A stretch of DNA of 64,000 nt from Ceratorhiza oryzae-sativae (taxonomy: Eukaryota > Basidiomycota > Agaricomycetes > Cantharellales > Ceratobasidiaceae), in contig JARWMV010000008.1 of assembly GCA_030998015.1 (NCBI GenBank), positions 372,001 to 436,000 on the forward strand, written 5' to 3'. Shown piece after piece: positions 9,384 to 20,506 of the stretch. Under the pieces are notes generated by a model. The model was not told where the DNA came from. It saw only the letters and a list, made by a program, of their open reading frames with translations, and made no database searches. The stretch's first letter is position 1. Each line of letters starts with the position of its first letter. The translations under genes and the position numbers were made by a program.

Positions 9384-9635
9384 TTCAGGGTAACCACCAT
9401 AAGCGCTGAGGTCATGTGATCCTGCAGTAAGTGCCAAGATCATGTGACAACTCACTCCTCGCTCCAAGTAACAATGGAGAGAAATGCTGGAGCAAGTTCA
9501 GGGTAACCACCATAAGTGCTGGTTAAACACCAAGATCACATGACCTTGTTTATGGCTTGTTCCACTTAGGAAAAATGCCATAAATCTGTAAAAATATTTG
9601 GTTACTCTGTTATGTCCATTTGACAGGTCATAACA
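9384..9635 (-). repeat. inverted LTR fragment of the Rep element family
   Basis: U3 part of the same LTR family in opposite orientation, ending in the LTR terminus cataaca at 9635. It abuts the 3' LTR of copy A on its left and truncates the pol gene of the second gypsy element on its right, so LTRs of opposite orientation meet at 9383/9384. Confidence 0.85.
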
Positions 9636-12136
9636 TCCTTAGGGATGTGCCTTGACAGCCTAGAGAGTATGACTGCCTGGCCATTCTTTGCCCCTTCGAT
9701 GTATAGAATCTTGAATTCAAATCTGGATAGGAACTTGTGCCATTGCATGACCTGGCCATTTAGTGGCTGATTTGTCTTCCAATACTCCAAATTTTTGTGA
9801 TCACAAACAATGTTTACTGGGTGTTCAGCCCCTTCCAACAAGTGATGCCAGTGTTTTAGAGCCTTTATGATTGCCAGCATTTCTTTGTTGTAGATGTCAT
9901 AGTTCCTTTCTGCCAGGACCATAGCTTTGGAATAGTAGGAGATTGGGTGGAGCATTCCATCTTCTCTGTATTGCAATAGTACAGTGCCTGTGGCATAGCC
10001 TGAGGCGTCTGTCTCCAGAATAAATGGTTTACTAAGTTCTGGTTGAATTAGGAGGGGGGCTTCCTGTAATTTCTGCTTTAGTAAGTTCCATGCCCTGTCC
10101 CTCTCCTCTGTCCATTCCCACTTTACATCCTTCTTGACTAATTCGTAAAGACATTTTGTAATTTTTGAAAAGTCTTTTATGAAGTGCCTTAACCAGTTTG
10201 CAAATCCCAGCCCTTCCAAGACTTCAGTTGGGTTGGTAGGGGTTGGCCATTCAACAGCCTTTTCAACCTTGGCTGGGTCCACTTTAATTCCCTGGGGAGT
10301 TGCTACTATTCCCAGGTAATCAACCTTGGTAACATCAAAAACACATTTTTCCAGCACACAATACAGGCCAGCTTTTTGAAGATGATGCAGGACTTCTCTG
10401 ACATGTTTGTCATGCTCTTCTTGGTTTTTAGAGAACACCAGTATGTCATCCATATAAATTACAACATAGATGCCCTCAATGTCTTGGAATTCTTCTCAGA
10501 TCATAGCCATGAATGTTCCTGGTGTGTTCTTCTGGCCAAATTGCATGACTAAGGGTTCATACAACCCATACTTGGTCTTAAAAGCAGCTTTCCATTCATC
10601 TCCTTCCCAGATCCATATAAGATTGAAACCCCACTTTAAATCAAACTTGATGAATATCTTTGCCCCATGCAGGGTCTCCACAACATTGTTGATGTGTGGG
10701 AGTGGGTACACATTGGAGACAGTCATCTCATTTAGCTGCTGGTAGTTGATGCACATGCACAGCTGTCAGAGCTACGACCTGAACAGTAATGTCAAACACC
10801 TAAGTGGTGATGACAAGCCTATGGGCAGCAATGCCGGAGGCTTTACTGACAACGTCTAAGGTGGGACATGCGGTGAGGGTGCGATAAGACGTGAGGAGGT
10901 AGGGTAGTAAGTGCACTTGTCCTTAAGAGGACTGGGCAGGGACTATGGACTGGTAAGTCACACAGGTAGTAGGGGGGATACAACAGGAGGTTGAGTTCTG
11001 AGGCTTAAGGCTCTCAGACTCTCCCTTATATATTCATACGATGAGCTATGTCAAATACACGTATGGTGCGAGACAACTATCGTACGATGTGAGAATGGTG
11101 CCATGTAATGGAATATTCCAGAAGGTACAAACAGAACATAAACAACAACAAGGTCACGTGATCATGTAAGTAATTCTATGCATATATCCAATTAAACAGG
11201 ACTTGTCCAAAAAATATGAAAAGGAGAGATTTTATAAAATATACAAAAATCATAATAAAATCCGTGTCATGGTCTAGGCCATGACAACAGCTTCCCATTC
11301 TTCTTTTTAACAAATATGACAGGGGATGCCATTGGTGATCTAGAGGGTCTAATATGCCCTGCTTTCAATTGGCAGTCTAAGGTCTTGTGCAATTCTGCAT
11401 CTTCCTTGACACCCACACTATATATGGGGCCATGTCTTAGCTTAGCATCTGGTTTTAGGTCTATCTCCATATCCCACTTTCTATGGGGTGGTAATGGCTG
11501 GACATTGTCTTCTTCGGCAAATATTTTCTTGAATTCTTTATATTCTGCCAGGGGTGAGTCTAGGGAGTCCAGCTGGAGTTCCTTGGGTTCATTTGCTTGC
11601 ACATGTAGGGGTTTGGTGATGCAATGATTTAAGCATATTGACAAGTTAAATTTCATGTCCTTTCCCTCCCAATCAATGTCAGGATTATGGAATTTGAGCC
11701 ATGACATGCCCAGGACTAGATCATTTTTGCCAACATTCACAACATAAGCACTGAGAATCTCTTGGTGCTCTTGGATGCACAACTCAAAGGTGCAATAATG
11801 GGTCACAGACCCAGAGTCAATCTCCCTTCCATCAATTACTCATAGTTTCTTGGGTGTTTTTAGGGCAACCATAGGGATGCAATATTGTTTGACAAGGTTT
11901 TCATGTATAAATACTGATGTGGCCCCTTAATCAATCATGGCCCATCCACTGAATTTTTTCATATTGTATGCAGACTTGTATTCAGGGGTTACGCACAGAG
12001 GAAATGCATGAAAGAAAAACTGAAGTTGTGATTGGTTTCCTAATGACATACATTCCATTTCCATATTTTTATTTTCATTCTGCACATTTTGTAACATAGT
12101 GCCCAAGACCGCCCCCTTGGCACAGTTTGAGCTCAT
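9636..12136 (-). pseudogene. pol of second gypsy element (protease-RT-RNase H)
   Basis: Reads from 12136 leftward. The protease region around 11930 has MID-stop-GATS where an active site DSGA is expected. RT follows at 11806-11287 and, after a solo LTR, at 10756-9636; it contains YMDD (near 10450) and the RNase H segment FILETDASG (near 10020). In-frame stops occur near 11927, 11840 and at 10496 (TGA in an otherwise conserved MI-EEF context). Integrase and any chromodomain are absent because the frame is cut at 9635. The pol ATG overlaps the gag stop (ATGA), a stop-start arrangement. Confidence 0.85.
10764..11286 (+). mobile_element. solo LTR, family T, inside pol
   Basis: 523 bp, TGTCAG...ATGACA, flanked by the perfect 5-bp duplication acagc (10759-10763 and 11287-11291). 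Same family as 5045-5553. It splits RT between KKNGKL and the following CINYQQLN segment. Confidence 0.95.
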
Positions 12137-13521
12137 TCTTTTACCAACTCATCATCAGTTGTTTCTACATCCTCTACAACCACCTTGTATCCTGACATCT
12201 TGGCTGAGGGACATTTGGCAGCAATATGGCTGTGCCCTCCACAATTGTAGCAGGTATTCATCCCCTTCCGTTTTCCTGCACTATCCAGGTCCATTGTGTC
12301 TGGGTCTTTTGCCTTGGAGGCTGCTGGAGGGTGGTTGTCCTTCTTTATGTCCTTAAAGGACTCTTGTACATTAGAGTTGCTACTGTCATAGCAAACAGTA
12401 GGAACTGTGAAGCCCTTTGCATTGGGCCTGATGGCCACAATTTGGCCCTTCACTGCTTTACTGTCCTTGATCTTGTATACCCACTCCCTGTTCTTGAACT
12501 TTTCCCTTGGGGGATTGCTTTGGGTGGTTGTTGGCTTACTGGATGAGGCATTATTGCTGCTAGACTTGTTGCCTCCATGGGATGTCCTTTTGCTACCAAA
12601 CAAGATAAGGTGATGGTCAATTTCTAGGGCCTGCTGGGTGAGCTGGGTGAAGGTCTTAGTGCAGGGATCATAGTTTTGGGCCACAATGCTGTCTGTTACA
12701 TCAGATGATAGGCCATTGTAGAACTGATCATGCATGGCTGCATCATTGTAATTGAGTCTGGTTGAGTATAGGTTGAACAGGGTGAGGTAGTCTTGGACTG
12801 TCTTGGATTGTTTCAATTTCCACCATTTATCACAGTTGTTTTCAGTGCAGTTCAAGTCCCCATAACAGGTGGTGAATTCCTGCCAAAACAGGTTGGCATT
12901 GTGAAGCCATGGGATTGTGGTCCCAGGGTTTAGGATTTCAAACTCTTCATACAAGTTAACCCATTCAGCAGCAGATCCTTCTAGGTAGGATGTGATAAAG
13001 GCGACCACCTGATCAGCAGAGTGCCCACTCATGTTTGTGTTGATATATTGAGCACATGCAATTCTAAAGGAGATAGCATCTTCATGCTTTGTGCCATCAA
13101 ACTTTTGGGGGGCAGCCATTTTAACCTTGGCAGTTGATCCACTAGTGGTAATTGCAGCTGTAGGTTGTGGCTGGGTCACGATGGAGGAAGGTTGTACTTG
13201 GGTGGCACCTGAGCCACCCAAGGAAGAGTTGATTTGCACCTCAATGCATGTGATAGTGGTTTGGAGTATTGCTAACATGCCAACTAGGTTGTTAATGTTG
13301 GTGGCCAGCCTGGCCACATTGGCATCTATCTTTGTTTGGTTTGTTGTGAGTTTTGCTTCGAGCAAGTCTGTGTAAGTTTTGTTATTATGTTTGACGTCTC
13401 CAATGTCATTTTGGAGGTTGTTGGTTTGTTCTTGTAGTTTGTCCATTGACTGAAGCATATAAATGACCTTTTCCCCATTGGACATGTTTGCCCAAGCAGG
13501 GGTAGGGGTTTGTGATGCCAT
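12133..13521 (-). CDS. gag of second gypsy element
   Basis: Intact 462-codon frame. Order: short Ser/Thr/Pro-rich start, a coiled-coil-like segment (about residues 20-90, many Gln, Asn and Leu), a central gag capsid region (about 130-300, with FNLYSTRLNY and a QFYNGL segment), a Ser/Asn/Lys-rich linker and a CCHC zinc knuckle CYNCGGHSHIAAKC near the C-terminus. This is the structural protein that packages element RNA. The stop overlaps the start of pol (ATGA), compatible with termination-reinitiation. It is the only full-length gag in the window. Confidence 0.88.
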   Translation of the reverse strand: MASQTPTPAWANMSNGEKVIYMLQSMDKLQEQTNNLQNDIGDVKHNNKTYTDLLEAKLTTNQTKIDANVARLATNINNLVGMLAILQTTITCIEVQINSSLGGSGATQVQPSSIVTQPQPTAAITTSGSTAKVKMAAPQKFDGTKHEDAISFRIACAQYINTNMSGHSADQVVAFITSYLEGSAAEWVNLYEEFEILNPGTTIPWLHNANLFWQEFTTCYGDLNCTENNCDKWWKLKQSKTVQDYLTLFNLYSTRLNYNDAAMHDQFYNGLSSDVTDSIVAQNYDPCTKTFTQLTQQALEIDHHLILFGSKRTSHGGNKSSSNNASSSKPTTTQSNPPREKFKNREWVYKIKDSKAVKGQIVAIRPNAKGFTVPTVCYDSSNSNVQESFKDIKKDNHPPAASKAKDPDTMDLDSAGKRKGMNTCYNCGGHSHIAAKCPSAKMSGYKVVVEDVETTDDELVKE

Positions 13522-14117
13522 TGCAGGGAGATCTCAGATAAATTCTAAAAATGATGGAGGCGATAGGGAAGTACAGGGAATTGAGAGTTGTTTTGATAGT
13601 AGAAGATTTCTGTACCCTGCAAGAGTCTATAGATTTTGAAGCCTTCAATTCCCCCAAATCTCAGCCACATATCATCCAAGTCCCAACTCTTGGTGTCCTG
13701 GCAATGATATGGTGGTACCACCCTTTTTAATTTAGTTTGGTCCTGAAGGAGTGCTTCCTTCAGGAAAATCAATTTGGGCTGTTGGAAAGTGCTTCTTCCT
13801 GAATTGGCGAGCTTGTGCCACTTAGAAAGAGGGGATGAGGGAGGTCTGAAGGAGTTGAGAAGGTAGGGAAGGCATACTTGTGGGGTGCAGCTGTTTCTTG
13901 GACTTATGCTTGTAGTTCAAGATGGTTGTGGAGGAGGGATAGATAGTCCTCTTGGTGTTCACGCAACCGCTTGGTTAGGTATGTGCAGTGGGCCTTGGCT
14001 TCATGGAGTTTTTCACAAGTTTCTTTGTACCTATTGTGGTAATGACAATACCTGTTTTGGAAGTTTTTGATGGTATCTAGTAGGTGATGAAGGAGTTGTT
14101 GGCCAAGGTTCTCCAGC
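13522..14117. other. leader between small zinc ORF and gag
   Basis: About 600 nt inside the second gypsy element. Only short overlapping frames; I see no convincing gene. A - strand frame here (from about 14110 to 13904) has a coiled-coil-like composition but starts in a foreign LTR, so I leave it uncalled. Confidence 0.5.
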
Positions 14118-15748
14118 TTATAGCTGGCGACAGGGGATGATGTAATAGTATAAAAATTTGTCCTTCTTAGGACAGTAAGGGCAGCACACAGGGAAGGTGG
14201 CTCCATTTGCCTGATGGCAGATTTTGCACTCAGGGGCACCTGGCTTGGTAACGAAGGCTTGTTGGGCTTGTTGTTATGGATCACTAACATTTTCTATTAT
14301 TTTAGTCTGCTCTGCCAACAAGCGATGCCTCTGTAATTAAATTGTGAAATACTCGAATTTGTATGCGCTCTGAATTGTACTATTTTCTGTTTCATTAAAT
14401 AGTACAAAATTCCCGCTCTCCAACGCATATTTTATTAAGTTTTTACAATAAGATCTCAGAGAGATACAGAGGTTGCAATATTTCCTCTTATCAGGAGATA
14501 TTGATTACAACATCGCACCGCTCATATCTCGGCAACCGCTTACGCTATCAAAGCGATCTTGTGCTCTATCGATAGCCAATCTTCGGCGGTATCTGCTGCC
14601 CGAAGATCGTCGCGATCCACCGGATCCTCGCGCCGGAATGGCCCGAAGATCATTAGAATCTTACTGGACCATCAATCAAGATCTAATGACTCCAGTGAGT
14701 CAGGAGAGCTTCCCAAATTGATCCAGAAGCTTCTCTGACTCACTTTATGACTCACTGAGATGTAGCCTCCATTCATTACATGTATATACTATGATAATAT
14801 GATCTACAAGCCAATAGCAGGTCTCAGATGCATCAATGCCTTCGATCCACACCCTGTCTTTACTCTTTTATCCTATACTGGGCTAGGGTGTACCCCAAGT
14901 ATAGCAGTACCCTCTTTTGATGATCGCACTGGCATGCATGTATCTATTTGGCTCTGGAATGCCCTCCTCAGGGTATAAAAGGACCTCCTCTGAGGCCCTT
15001 CCAGACCACCTCCCTTCACTACTCAACCCAGACCGGTTATTGGTTTCTTTTTCTCTTTCTATTTCTCTTGTCTGTGTGTGATTTCCTATATAACTAGTAC
15101 TGAGGAATATAGTACCATATTAGTTATATACTGTCTGAGTCATTGTATCTTATATACAGAGATATATAAGGATACAATATTGCCTGATTGAGCGTGACAT
15201 TAAGTACCAGCTATTAGAGGAAATCTAAGTACCTGTAGCTGAGGAAGTACACGCATTAGGCAGCCCACCATTTATCCTATAAGCTATCACTTAAGCCTAG
15301 TATTAAGATTAGTATCAGTTAGTCCAAGCGACTAGGGCTGAACTACATTTAAGATATCTAAGGGAACCTGACCATAGTAGTCTTGCTCTTTATACCTATA
15401 AATTAGTCAGTTTACACTGTGAAAGATTAAGACTACCTTGAGTGTTACTTGATTGCATTGCAACTACTTTGAGCCTTCTTGCTCTAGTCTAAGAAGTATT
15501 GAGTACGATTAGTGTATACTAACATATCTACATTTGCTTAAGCTCTAGATATTCAAGTGTACCCTGACCCGTAACACTTGTCCAACTTTTTGGGGACAGA
15601 CTTTGACAATCTTCATGTGGTTGAAGTTAATGTGCCTGGCCTCTTCAAGGATGTTTTTGACCAAGTTGAGAGTGAAGCAATGGATAGACAGGTGTCCAAA
15701 CCACCCATGCGAATGGCAGCACTGGTCTTCTGTAAAAGGTTGTGCCAC
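14118..15748 (-). pseudogene. small Cys/His-rich ORF upstream of gag, split by solo LTR
   Basis: Reads 15748-15577, then, with the LTR and one duplicate removed, 14266-14118: exactly 107 codons in one frame, stop TAA. The N-terminal half has CCHSHGWFGH; the C-terminal half has CKICHQ and, eleven residues on, CCPYCP, resembling a treble-clef or zinc-ribbon metal site. Not a family I can name; the first half faintly recalls the pre-integrase zinc region of copia elements. The exact in-frame rejoining supports that this was a real coding region before the LTR came in. Confidence 0.5.
14272..15576 (+). mobile_element. solo LTR, family L (1.3 kb), young
   Basis: 1305 bp, TGTTAT...GTAACA, with perfect 5-bp duplication cttgt (14267-14271 and 15577-15581). 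A TATA-like box (gtataaaagg, about 14975) gives + orientation. It is rich in CpG (for example around 14560-14640), unlike its relative at 52137-53440. U3 holds an 82-codon open frame (14473-14721) also present, with changes mostly at former CpG sites, in the other copy; I treat this as a passenger frame. Confidence 0.93.
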
Positions 15749-16175
15749 TGAGGGCTGTGCATTCCATCAGAGATGTACTTGAGCAAAGGCAAGATAGAAC
15801 AAGAAGAAAAATAGACCCTTTCCCAAGTCTATTGGAATAGGAAGGTGACCTCTGTTGCTCAGCTACTTAAGGGCAATGAGCGACCCCACCTCTTGTTGAT
15901 GAAAGAGATTAGAGAACTGAAGCTTGTTACAATGTGTGAGGGACCCAACCTTTGGTCAGTGAGCAGCCACGTCTGTGAAGACCGGTAGCACTTCAACTGA
16001 TATAGGTATACAAGGTTTCACAGAGGCATGTATAGGGTGACAATGTCTTGTGGCTGTGGATAAGTGGAGTGGGATTGGGGAAGGCAATGGAGAGTTATCT
16101 TGAGACAATGCCAGTGGTGTTCCAGACATATCCCAGATGACACTGAGACTTACAATTGAAAAGAACTTGACCTGA
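15749..16175. other. 5' leader of second gypsy element, no gene seen
   Basis: 427 nt between the small ORF and the candidate 5' LTR. No open frame of note on either strand. Confidence 0.5.
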
Positions 16176-16536
16176 TGTCAACAACAACAAGTCAGGCAAC
16201 AAGGAAAATGGTAAGAAAGAACTTGTATTCGATGAGAGGTCAAGTTCTTGAGGAGTCCTCTGCAAACTTGACCCACTTTATATACATGATACAAGCCACA
16301 TCATAACAAACAAGTCCATACAGTGAGTCATGACTGATAAGAGATAGAAGCAACTGCGGAACTGTGGAATTTCACATAAGAGTTGAAATACATCTTGGTT
16401 ATTGGTCTGGAACATCCTTTGAATCACATGACACAGATATACCATAAAAGGCAAGTATGTTTCAAAAATGATCTCATAAAATGTAATAAATTGAGAAAAT
16501 ATTGTAGAGTGGATATATGCATGTCAGTTTGTGACA
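16176..16536 (-). repeat. candidate 5' LTR of second gypsy element (family Z)
   Basis: Homologous, in opposite orientation, to 35713-36060: both have TGTC at the outer end, a shared block caagatgtatttcaac, a TATA-like tatata near the middle and a pyrimidine-rich end closing in ttgaca or tgtgaca. Inner boundary is placed at the tgtcaacaacaac terminus. No target duplication found, so limits are approximate. Confidence 0.5.
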
Positions 16537-16757
16537 CCTCAGAACTTGACCTCCTGTCAAATCATCCCTTCTACCTGTGTTGGTCATCAAGCCACATAGT
16601 TCCTGTCCAGTGCTCTTTAGCACAAGTGCACATCTGAAACCCCTCTGCATGTCATCACATTACATCCCTTCACTGCATGTATCCACTAGACATTGCAGTC
16701 TTGATCTGCCATTGCCTCACAAGCATTTGGTATTGTTGTTCAGGTCATCAGCTCTGG
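16537..16757 (-). repeat. family T LTR fragment
   Basis: Matches the 5' part of family T LTRs in reverse (cctcagaacttgacctcctg, then cagtgctctt and ctctgg at its end). Truncated by the family Z LTR at its left. Confidence 0.7.
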
Positions 16758-17030
16758 CAGAACCTGTTTCAATCATTTTGAGTGATGTAATGCATATGGC
16801 AATCCCCTCATCAATACCCCCACCTATGTCTCATGCACACATACCACTATAAAAATGGTGGCTTGAAAACCATCAAGCAAATACATATGAGCTGTCTAGT
16901 ATAAGAAACAAAGAATGACTGATTATGCTGCAGCTGAAAAGATTAGGGGATCAGCTGTGCTGCACTCAACTGGATCCTTACAGATTACATGAATGGAGAG
17001 GAAGTTATGATTCCTCAAGGTAGTACTGGG
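16758..17030. other. spacer, nothing recognised
   Basis: 273 nt, AT-rich and CpG-poor. No coding frame or repeat boundary recognised. Confidence 0.4.
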
Positions 17031-17573
17031 TGTCATGAACCAACATCATGAGCACCATTTATTATATTTTATTTTCATTTTTCATCTTTTATATTTTTCT
17101 CTAAGTTGAGTTTATTCTATTTTTTACAATATATGCATTGCCACATTATGTAATAGTGCCATGGTGCTTATTTTGAGTATTTTCATCTCAGCTTGCTCTA
17201 ACACTGTATTTGTCTCATCTCAGTTACTCTCTTGCAGTTGTATCTCACCTCTGTGCTGTATGGGAACTTTCACACAGTAGTTAGCTGAATATATAAGGGA
17301 GAGTCTGAGAGCCTTAAGCCTCAGAACTTGACCTCTTGTCCTGTCATCCCCTCTACCTGTGTGGTCACCAAGCCATAACAGTTCCTGCCCAGTACTCTTA
17401 AGTACAAGTGCACCTCTGATAACTCATATCCTTGGCACCTCACTGCCTTCTACCCCTTCCTCCTTCCCTGCATGTCCCTTAGACATTGCAGGTTGACTCT
17501 CTGTATTTACTGCAGTAGAGTCAGGTGTTACCCTTTGAGGTATTTGCCCCTGTCTAAGGCTCTGGCCTTGACA
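17031..17573 (-). mobile_element. solo LTR, family T relative
   Basis: 543 bp, TGTCATGAAC...CTTGACA, flanked by the 5-bp duplication ctggg (17026-17030 and 17574-17578). The block atatataagggagagtctgag is shared with other reversed family T copies. Confidence 0.85.
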
Positions 17574-18508
17574 CTGGGCAGCCCAGAAAGATATCCAAAT
17601 GCTCAGGCAATTGGGCTATCTTGTTGGTTGATCAGGGGCTTGCTAGATCTGCTGCAGAGCTACAGCATCAATACTTCCCAAATTTCATGCTTCCACAGTT
17701 CAACAAATGCTCAGGGATCTTAGGTGTTGACCATACAAGCAATGGATGGTCCCTCTGGTTACAAAAAAAAAGAAAACTTGTTGATTGGCTTGGGCTTGTG
17801 TCATGAGCCAAGGTGGCTCATGACTGGAACTGGTGGCTATGACTATAAATCTTACTAATATTGTATTTTGGATGAGTAATGGGGCTGACTGATGGAATCA
17901 GTCAGCCACTGATGGTGCATTAGTCATGTGGCTAGAGGGATTAGTAACTGCCAATCACCTGCTTACTGATCCACCATTCATGCTGGCTCACTCCCTCCAC
18001 TTTGCTTACTGATCTGCCATTCATGCTGACTGATACCAAATCATGTATGCTTATGTGATCATGTACATAGAGGAGTATAAATACAGCCATGAAGCTACTC
18101 TGGGTCCCCCAGACTGCTTCATCTTGACATCCCCCCCACTGTACTAGGGGGCAGGCTGGTTTCACCAGCCTGTCCCCATCACCCCTACTACACACACACA
18201 CCCAAGCAAGCAGTGGGCTGTGACAGCTTGGAAATTCTACACATGGACCAAACTTGACTGGGCTAGAGTGGCTTTTTTGGACAAGTCAAAATTCCTTGTT
18301 TTTGGGTTTGTTGGGCCAATATCTCCTGGAAGGAAATAGGCAGCCCTCTGAAACCAGAACACTTCAAACAAGTTGTGAAATACAACAGGGCAAGTGTGAT
18401 GGTTTGGGGATACATTATATTCAAGGAGGTTGGCAAGTTGAACCTTATCAAAGGCACCCTGATGTCCACCAAATACACCAAGATACTGTCAAGAGAGTAC
18501 CTCAAGAC
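17574..18508 (+). pseudogene. Tc1/mariner-like transposase remnant
   Basis: Two pieces around a solo LTR. The right piece (18226-18508) contains, across frames, FLDKSKFLVFG (the SDESKF-type first catalytic block of Tc1 transposases) and SVMVWGYIIFKEVGKLNLI, the hallmark second-Asp region. The left piece has KKKRKL, matching the end of the DNA-binding part. Stops and frameshifts are frequent and the C-terminal third is lost at the LTR that starts at 18509. Dead copy. Confidence 0.7.
17799..18225 (+). mobile_element. solo LTR, family G
   Basis: 427 bp, TGTCATGAGCC...GCTGTGACA, with perfect 5-bp duplication gcttg (17794-17798 and 18226-18230). TATA-like tataaatac near 18077 sets + orientation. 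Begins with a small inverted repeat (catgagccaaggtggctcatg). Inserted in the Tc1-like transposase. Confidence 0.92.
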
Positions 18509-19225
18509 TGTCATGACCTACTCAGCAGTCATAACAGAACTAGGGAGTCAATCTACTATAAGTAGCATTACCCCCCAAGACAAACAGGTGGTAAACAAGA
18601 TCATGTGACCTTGGTGCTTATCTCAGTGCTTACCAAGTTGCTCCTCTTGAATCTCTCCTTTGTAATGAGGAGTGAGGAGTGAGTTATCATGTGACCTGGG
18701 CACTTAGCTGAGTGCTTACTAAGTTGCTCCTCTTAAATCTCTCCTTTGTAATGTGGAGTGAGGAGTGAGTTATCACATGACCTTGGTGCTTACCTCAGTG
18801 CTTACCAAGTTGCTCCCCTTAAATCTCTCCTTCATAATGAGGAGCAAGGAGCAAGTTATCATGTGACCTCAGCACTTAAATCATGTGACCCTGGGACCTT
18901 GCACAGCTCTATAAGATTCAGAGCTGCAGAAACCCCAAGAGTGACTTACATAAGGGTTGTAGACAATCATGTGAGGTATCCACACTGTTTACTCATGACT
19001 GAACCACTCATGTGACCTGTAAACACTGCAGACTGCAGAAAGGTATGACTCACACCTTGTGGAGTATATAAGAAATAGGGAGCAAGGTGGAGGACCTCAG
19101 CTTGCTTTATCTTGTCCACCACAGGGACCTTGACCATATACTGTAGAATAGAGACACACAATAGATAGAAATAGACAACACAACCAACATATCCACTACT
19201 TAAGGAAGACCAAAGGATAGTAACA
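18509..19225 (+). repeat. LTR related to the Rep element LTR
   Basis: About 717 bp, TGTCATGACC...GTAACA. Carries three degenerate units of the same tandem repeat type (cttaccaagttgctcc, tgtaatgaggagtgaggagtgagttatca), a TATA box and the conserved cagcttgctttatcttg block. No target duplication (aagac on the left, ggggg on the right), so it may be the remnant of a longer, deleted element. Confidence 0.75.
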
Positions 19226-19651
19226 GGGGGGTCTCAACAAAGACCCTCTCTATTGCTGACCCCCCCTTTTAATACCTACAATAAATGGTGGGGGGTGTTG
19301 ATTATAGGCAATAACTGTGGACAAACCAGGATTATAGCAATAACAGAATTTGAAATTCCCCAAAATTAGTGCCAAAGTGCTTCCAGTGGGAAGAGGACAG
19401 GAGAAAGGACCACATTCAGCTCATGGCTTAACACTGTGCTATGGGGAGCATGGGCTGGGAGGTGGCCAGGTTTATTAAAACTGGATTTCACAAATTGCCT
19501 ATAATTGCCCATAATCTGTGAAATCCAGGTTTATAAATAACCCAGTTTTTTCTGATGAACTATGCAATAGTCTTAGCTATTAATTACATCACTACACAAC
19601 CAACACAAATGTGTATATTTAACAAATCCTATGAAAATGCACTGTGGATTG
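19226..19651. other. spacer with perfect 12-bp inverted repeat
   Basis: No gene. ctggatttcaca (19481-19492) and tgtgaaatccag (19517-19528) can form a hairpin. The last five bases, gattg (19647-19651), are the target duplication of copy B. Confidence 0.6.
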
Positions 19652-20197
19652 TGTTGTGACCCTCTGGATGCTTCCTTGCAAAGCACTTAAGTAGTGGCTG
19701 CATTGACAGTTTGGTCCTATGCAGTATGTATTGAGTGTTCTAGTTACAGTGTTTGTGATGGTCTATGGTGGTTGACAAGATAAAGCAAGCTGAGGCGTCC
19801 AGTCTTGCTTTATCCTTCTTATATATGCCTGTGGCTGTGGTGGCTGCAGATGTATTATCTAAGCACAATCTGCAGTAGGTGCAGGTTATATACAGTACTA
19901 TGGTTTAGGTAATTGTTTATCTTAAGTTTGTGCAGCTCCAAATCTTATAGAGCTGTGCAAGGTCCAAGGGGTAAGTGCTGAGGTCATGTGGTCCTGCTGT
20001 AAGCACCAAGATCACATGACAACTTGCTCCTCACTCCAAGTAACAGGGTAGAGAAATGCTGGAGCAAGTTCAGGGTAACCACTGTAAGCACCAAGATCAC
20101 GTGACCTTGTTTATGGCTCATTCCACTTGGGAAAAAATGCCATAAATCCATAAAAATATTTGGTTACTCTGTTATGTCTGTTTGACAGGTCATAACA
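19652..20197 (-). repeat. 3' LTR of copy B
   Basis: 546 bp. Same termini as the 5' LTR (TGTTGTGACC...CATAACA on the + strand) but only one 115-125-bp repeat unit in U3, against two in the 5' LTR and three in copy A. Confidence 0.93.
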
Positions 20198-20213
20198 TTA
20201 TCCCCCCCTTTGG
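20198..20213 (-). promoter_or_regulatory. polypurine tract of copy B
   Basis: On the - strand reads aaagggggggataa immediately before the 3' LTR; identical placement to copy A. Confidence 0.88.
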
Positions 20214-20262
20214 ACATGTCTTGGGGGACCTTGAGACATGGTTTAGATCCTTATGCAAAAGG

Positions 20263-20389
20263 AATCTCATGCACCTAGGAGGTTAAGGGTGCTGGACTTG
20301 AACCAACAACCTTTCAGCTGATTCAGTATCATTCAATGAGGTCAGGCTGAGTCAGGCTAGACCCCTTAACCTCTTTGTTACATGAGATT
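20263..20389 (-). ncRNA. tRNA-like hairpin of copy B
   Basis: Counterpart of 8410-8536. The outer arms (aatctcatg/catgagatt) are unchanged. The inner stem is conserved, and the T-arm reads GGTTCAAGTCC after one CpG to CpA change in the B box, which would weaken Pol III use. Confidence 0.6.
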
Positions 20390-20506
20390 GTTTTTCTTTT
20401 CTTTGTTGTGGAGGTTATTCAGGGGTGAGGAGTTGTCTGCTTCTTCTCAGAATGCCCCAACTGTTTGGATGGGCATAGCAGAAGTTGTACAATACAGTAA
20501 ATTATT

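Larger units (their letters stand above)
9636..16536 (-). mobile_element. second Ty3/gypsy element, 3'-truncated, - strand
   Basis: Reads right to left: candidate 5' LTR (16176-16536), leader, a small Cys/His-rich ORF, gag, then pol up to RNase H, cut off at 9635 by an LTR fragment of another element; integrase is missing. Two solo LTRs of different families are inserted in it (10764-11286 and 14272-15576). Protein sequence differs clearly from the Rep-carrying element, so this is another family. Confidence 0.8.

Noticed and set aside
14473..14721. 82-codon frame in family L LTR, open in both copies
   Set aside because: Lies upstream of the TATA box in U3; changes between copies follow CpG decay and not codon position, so no sign of selection.
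19226..19646. MITE or Helitron end
   Set aside because: Only one 12-bp hairpin; no termini, target duplication or CTRR end could be defined.
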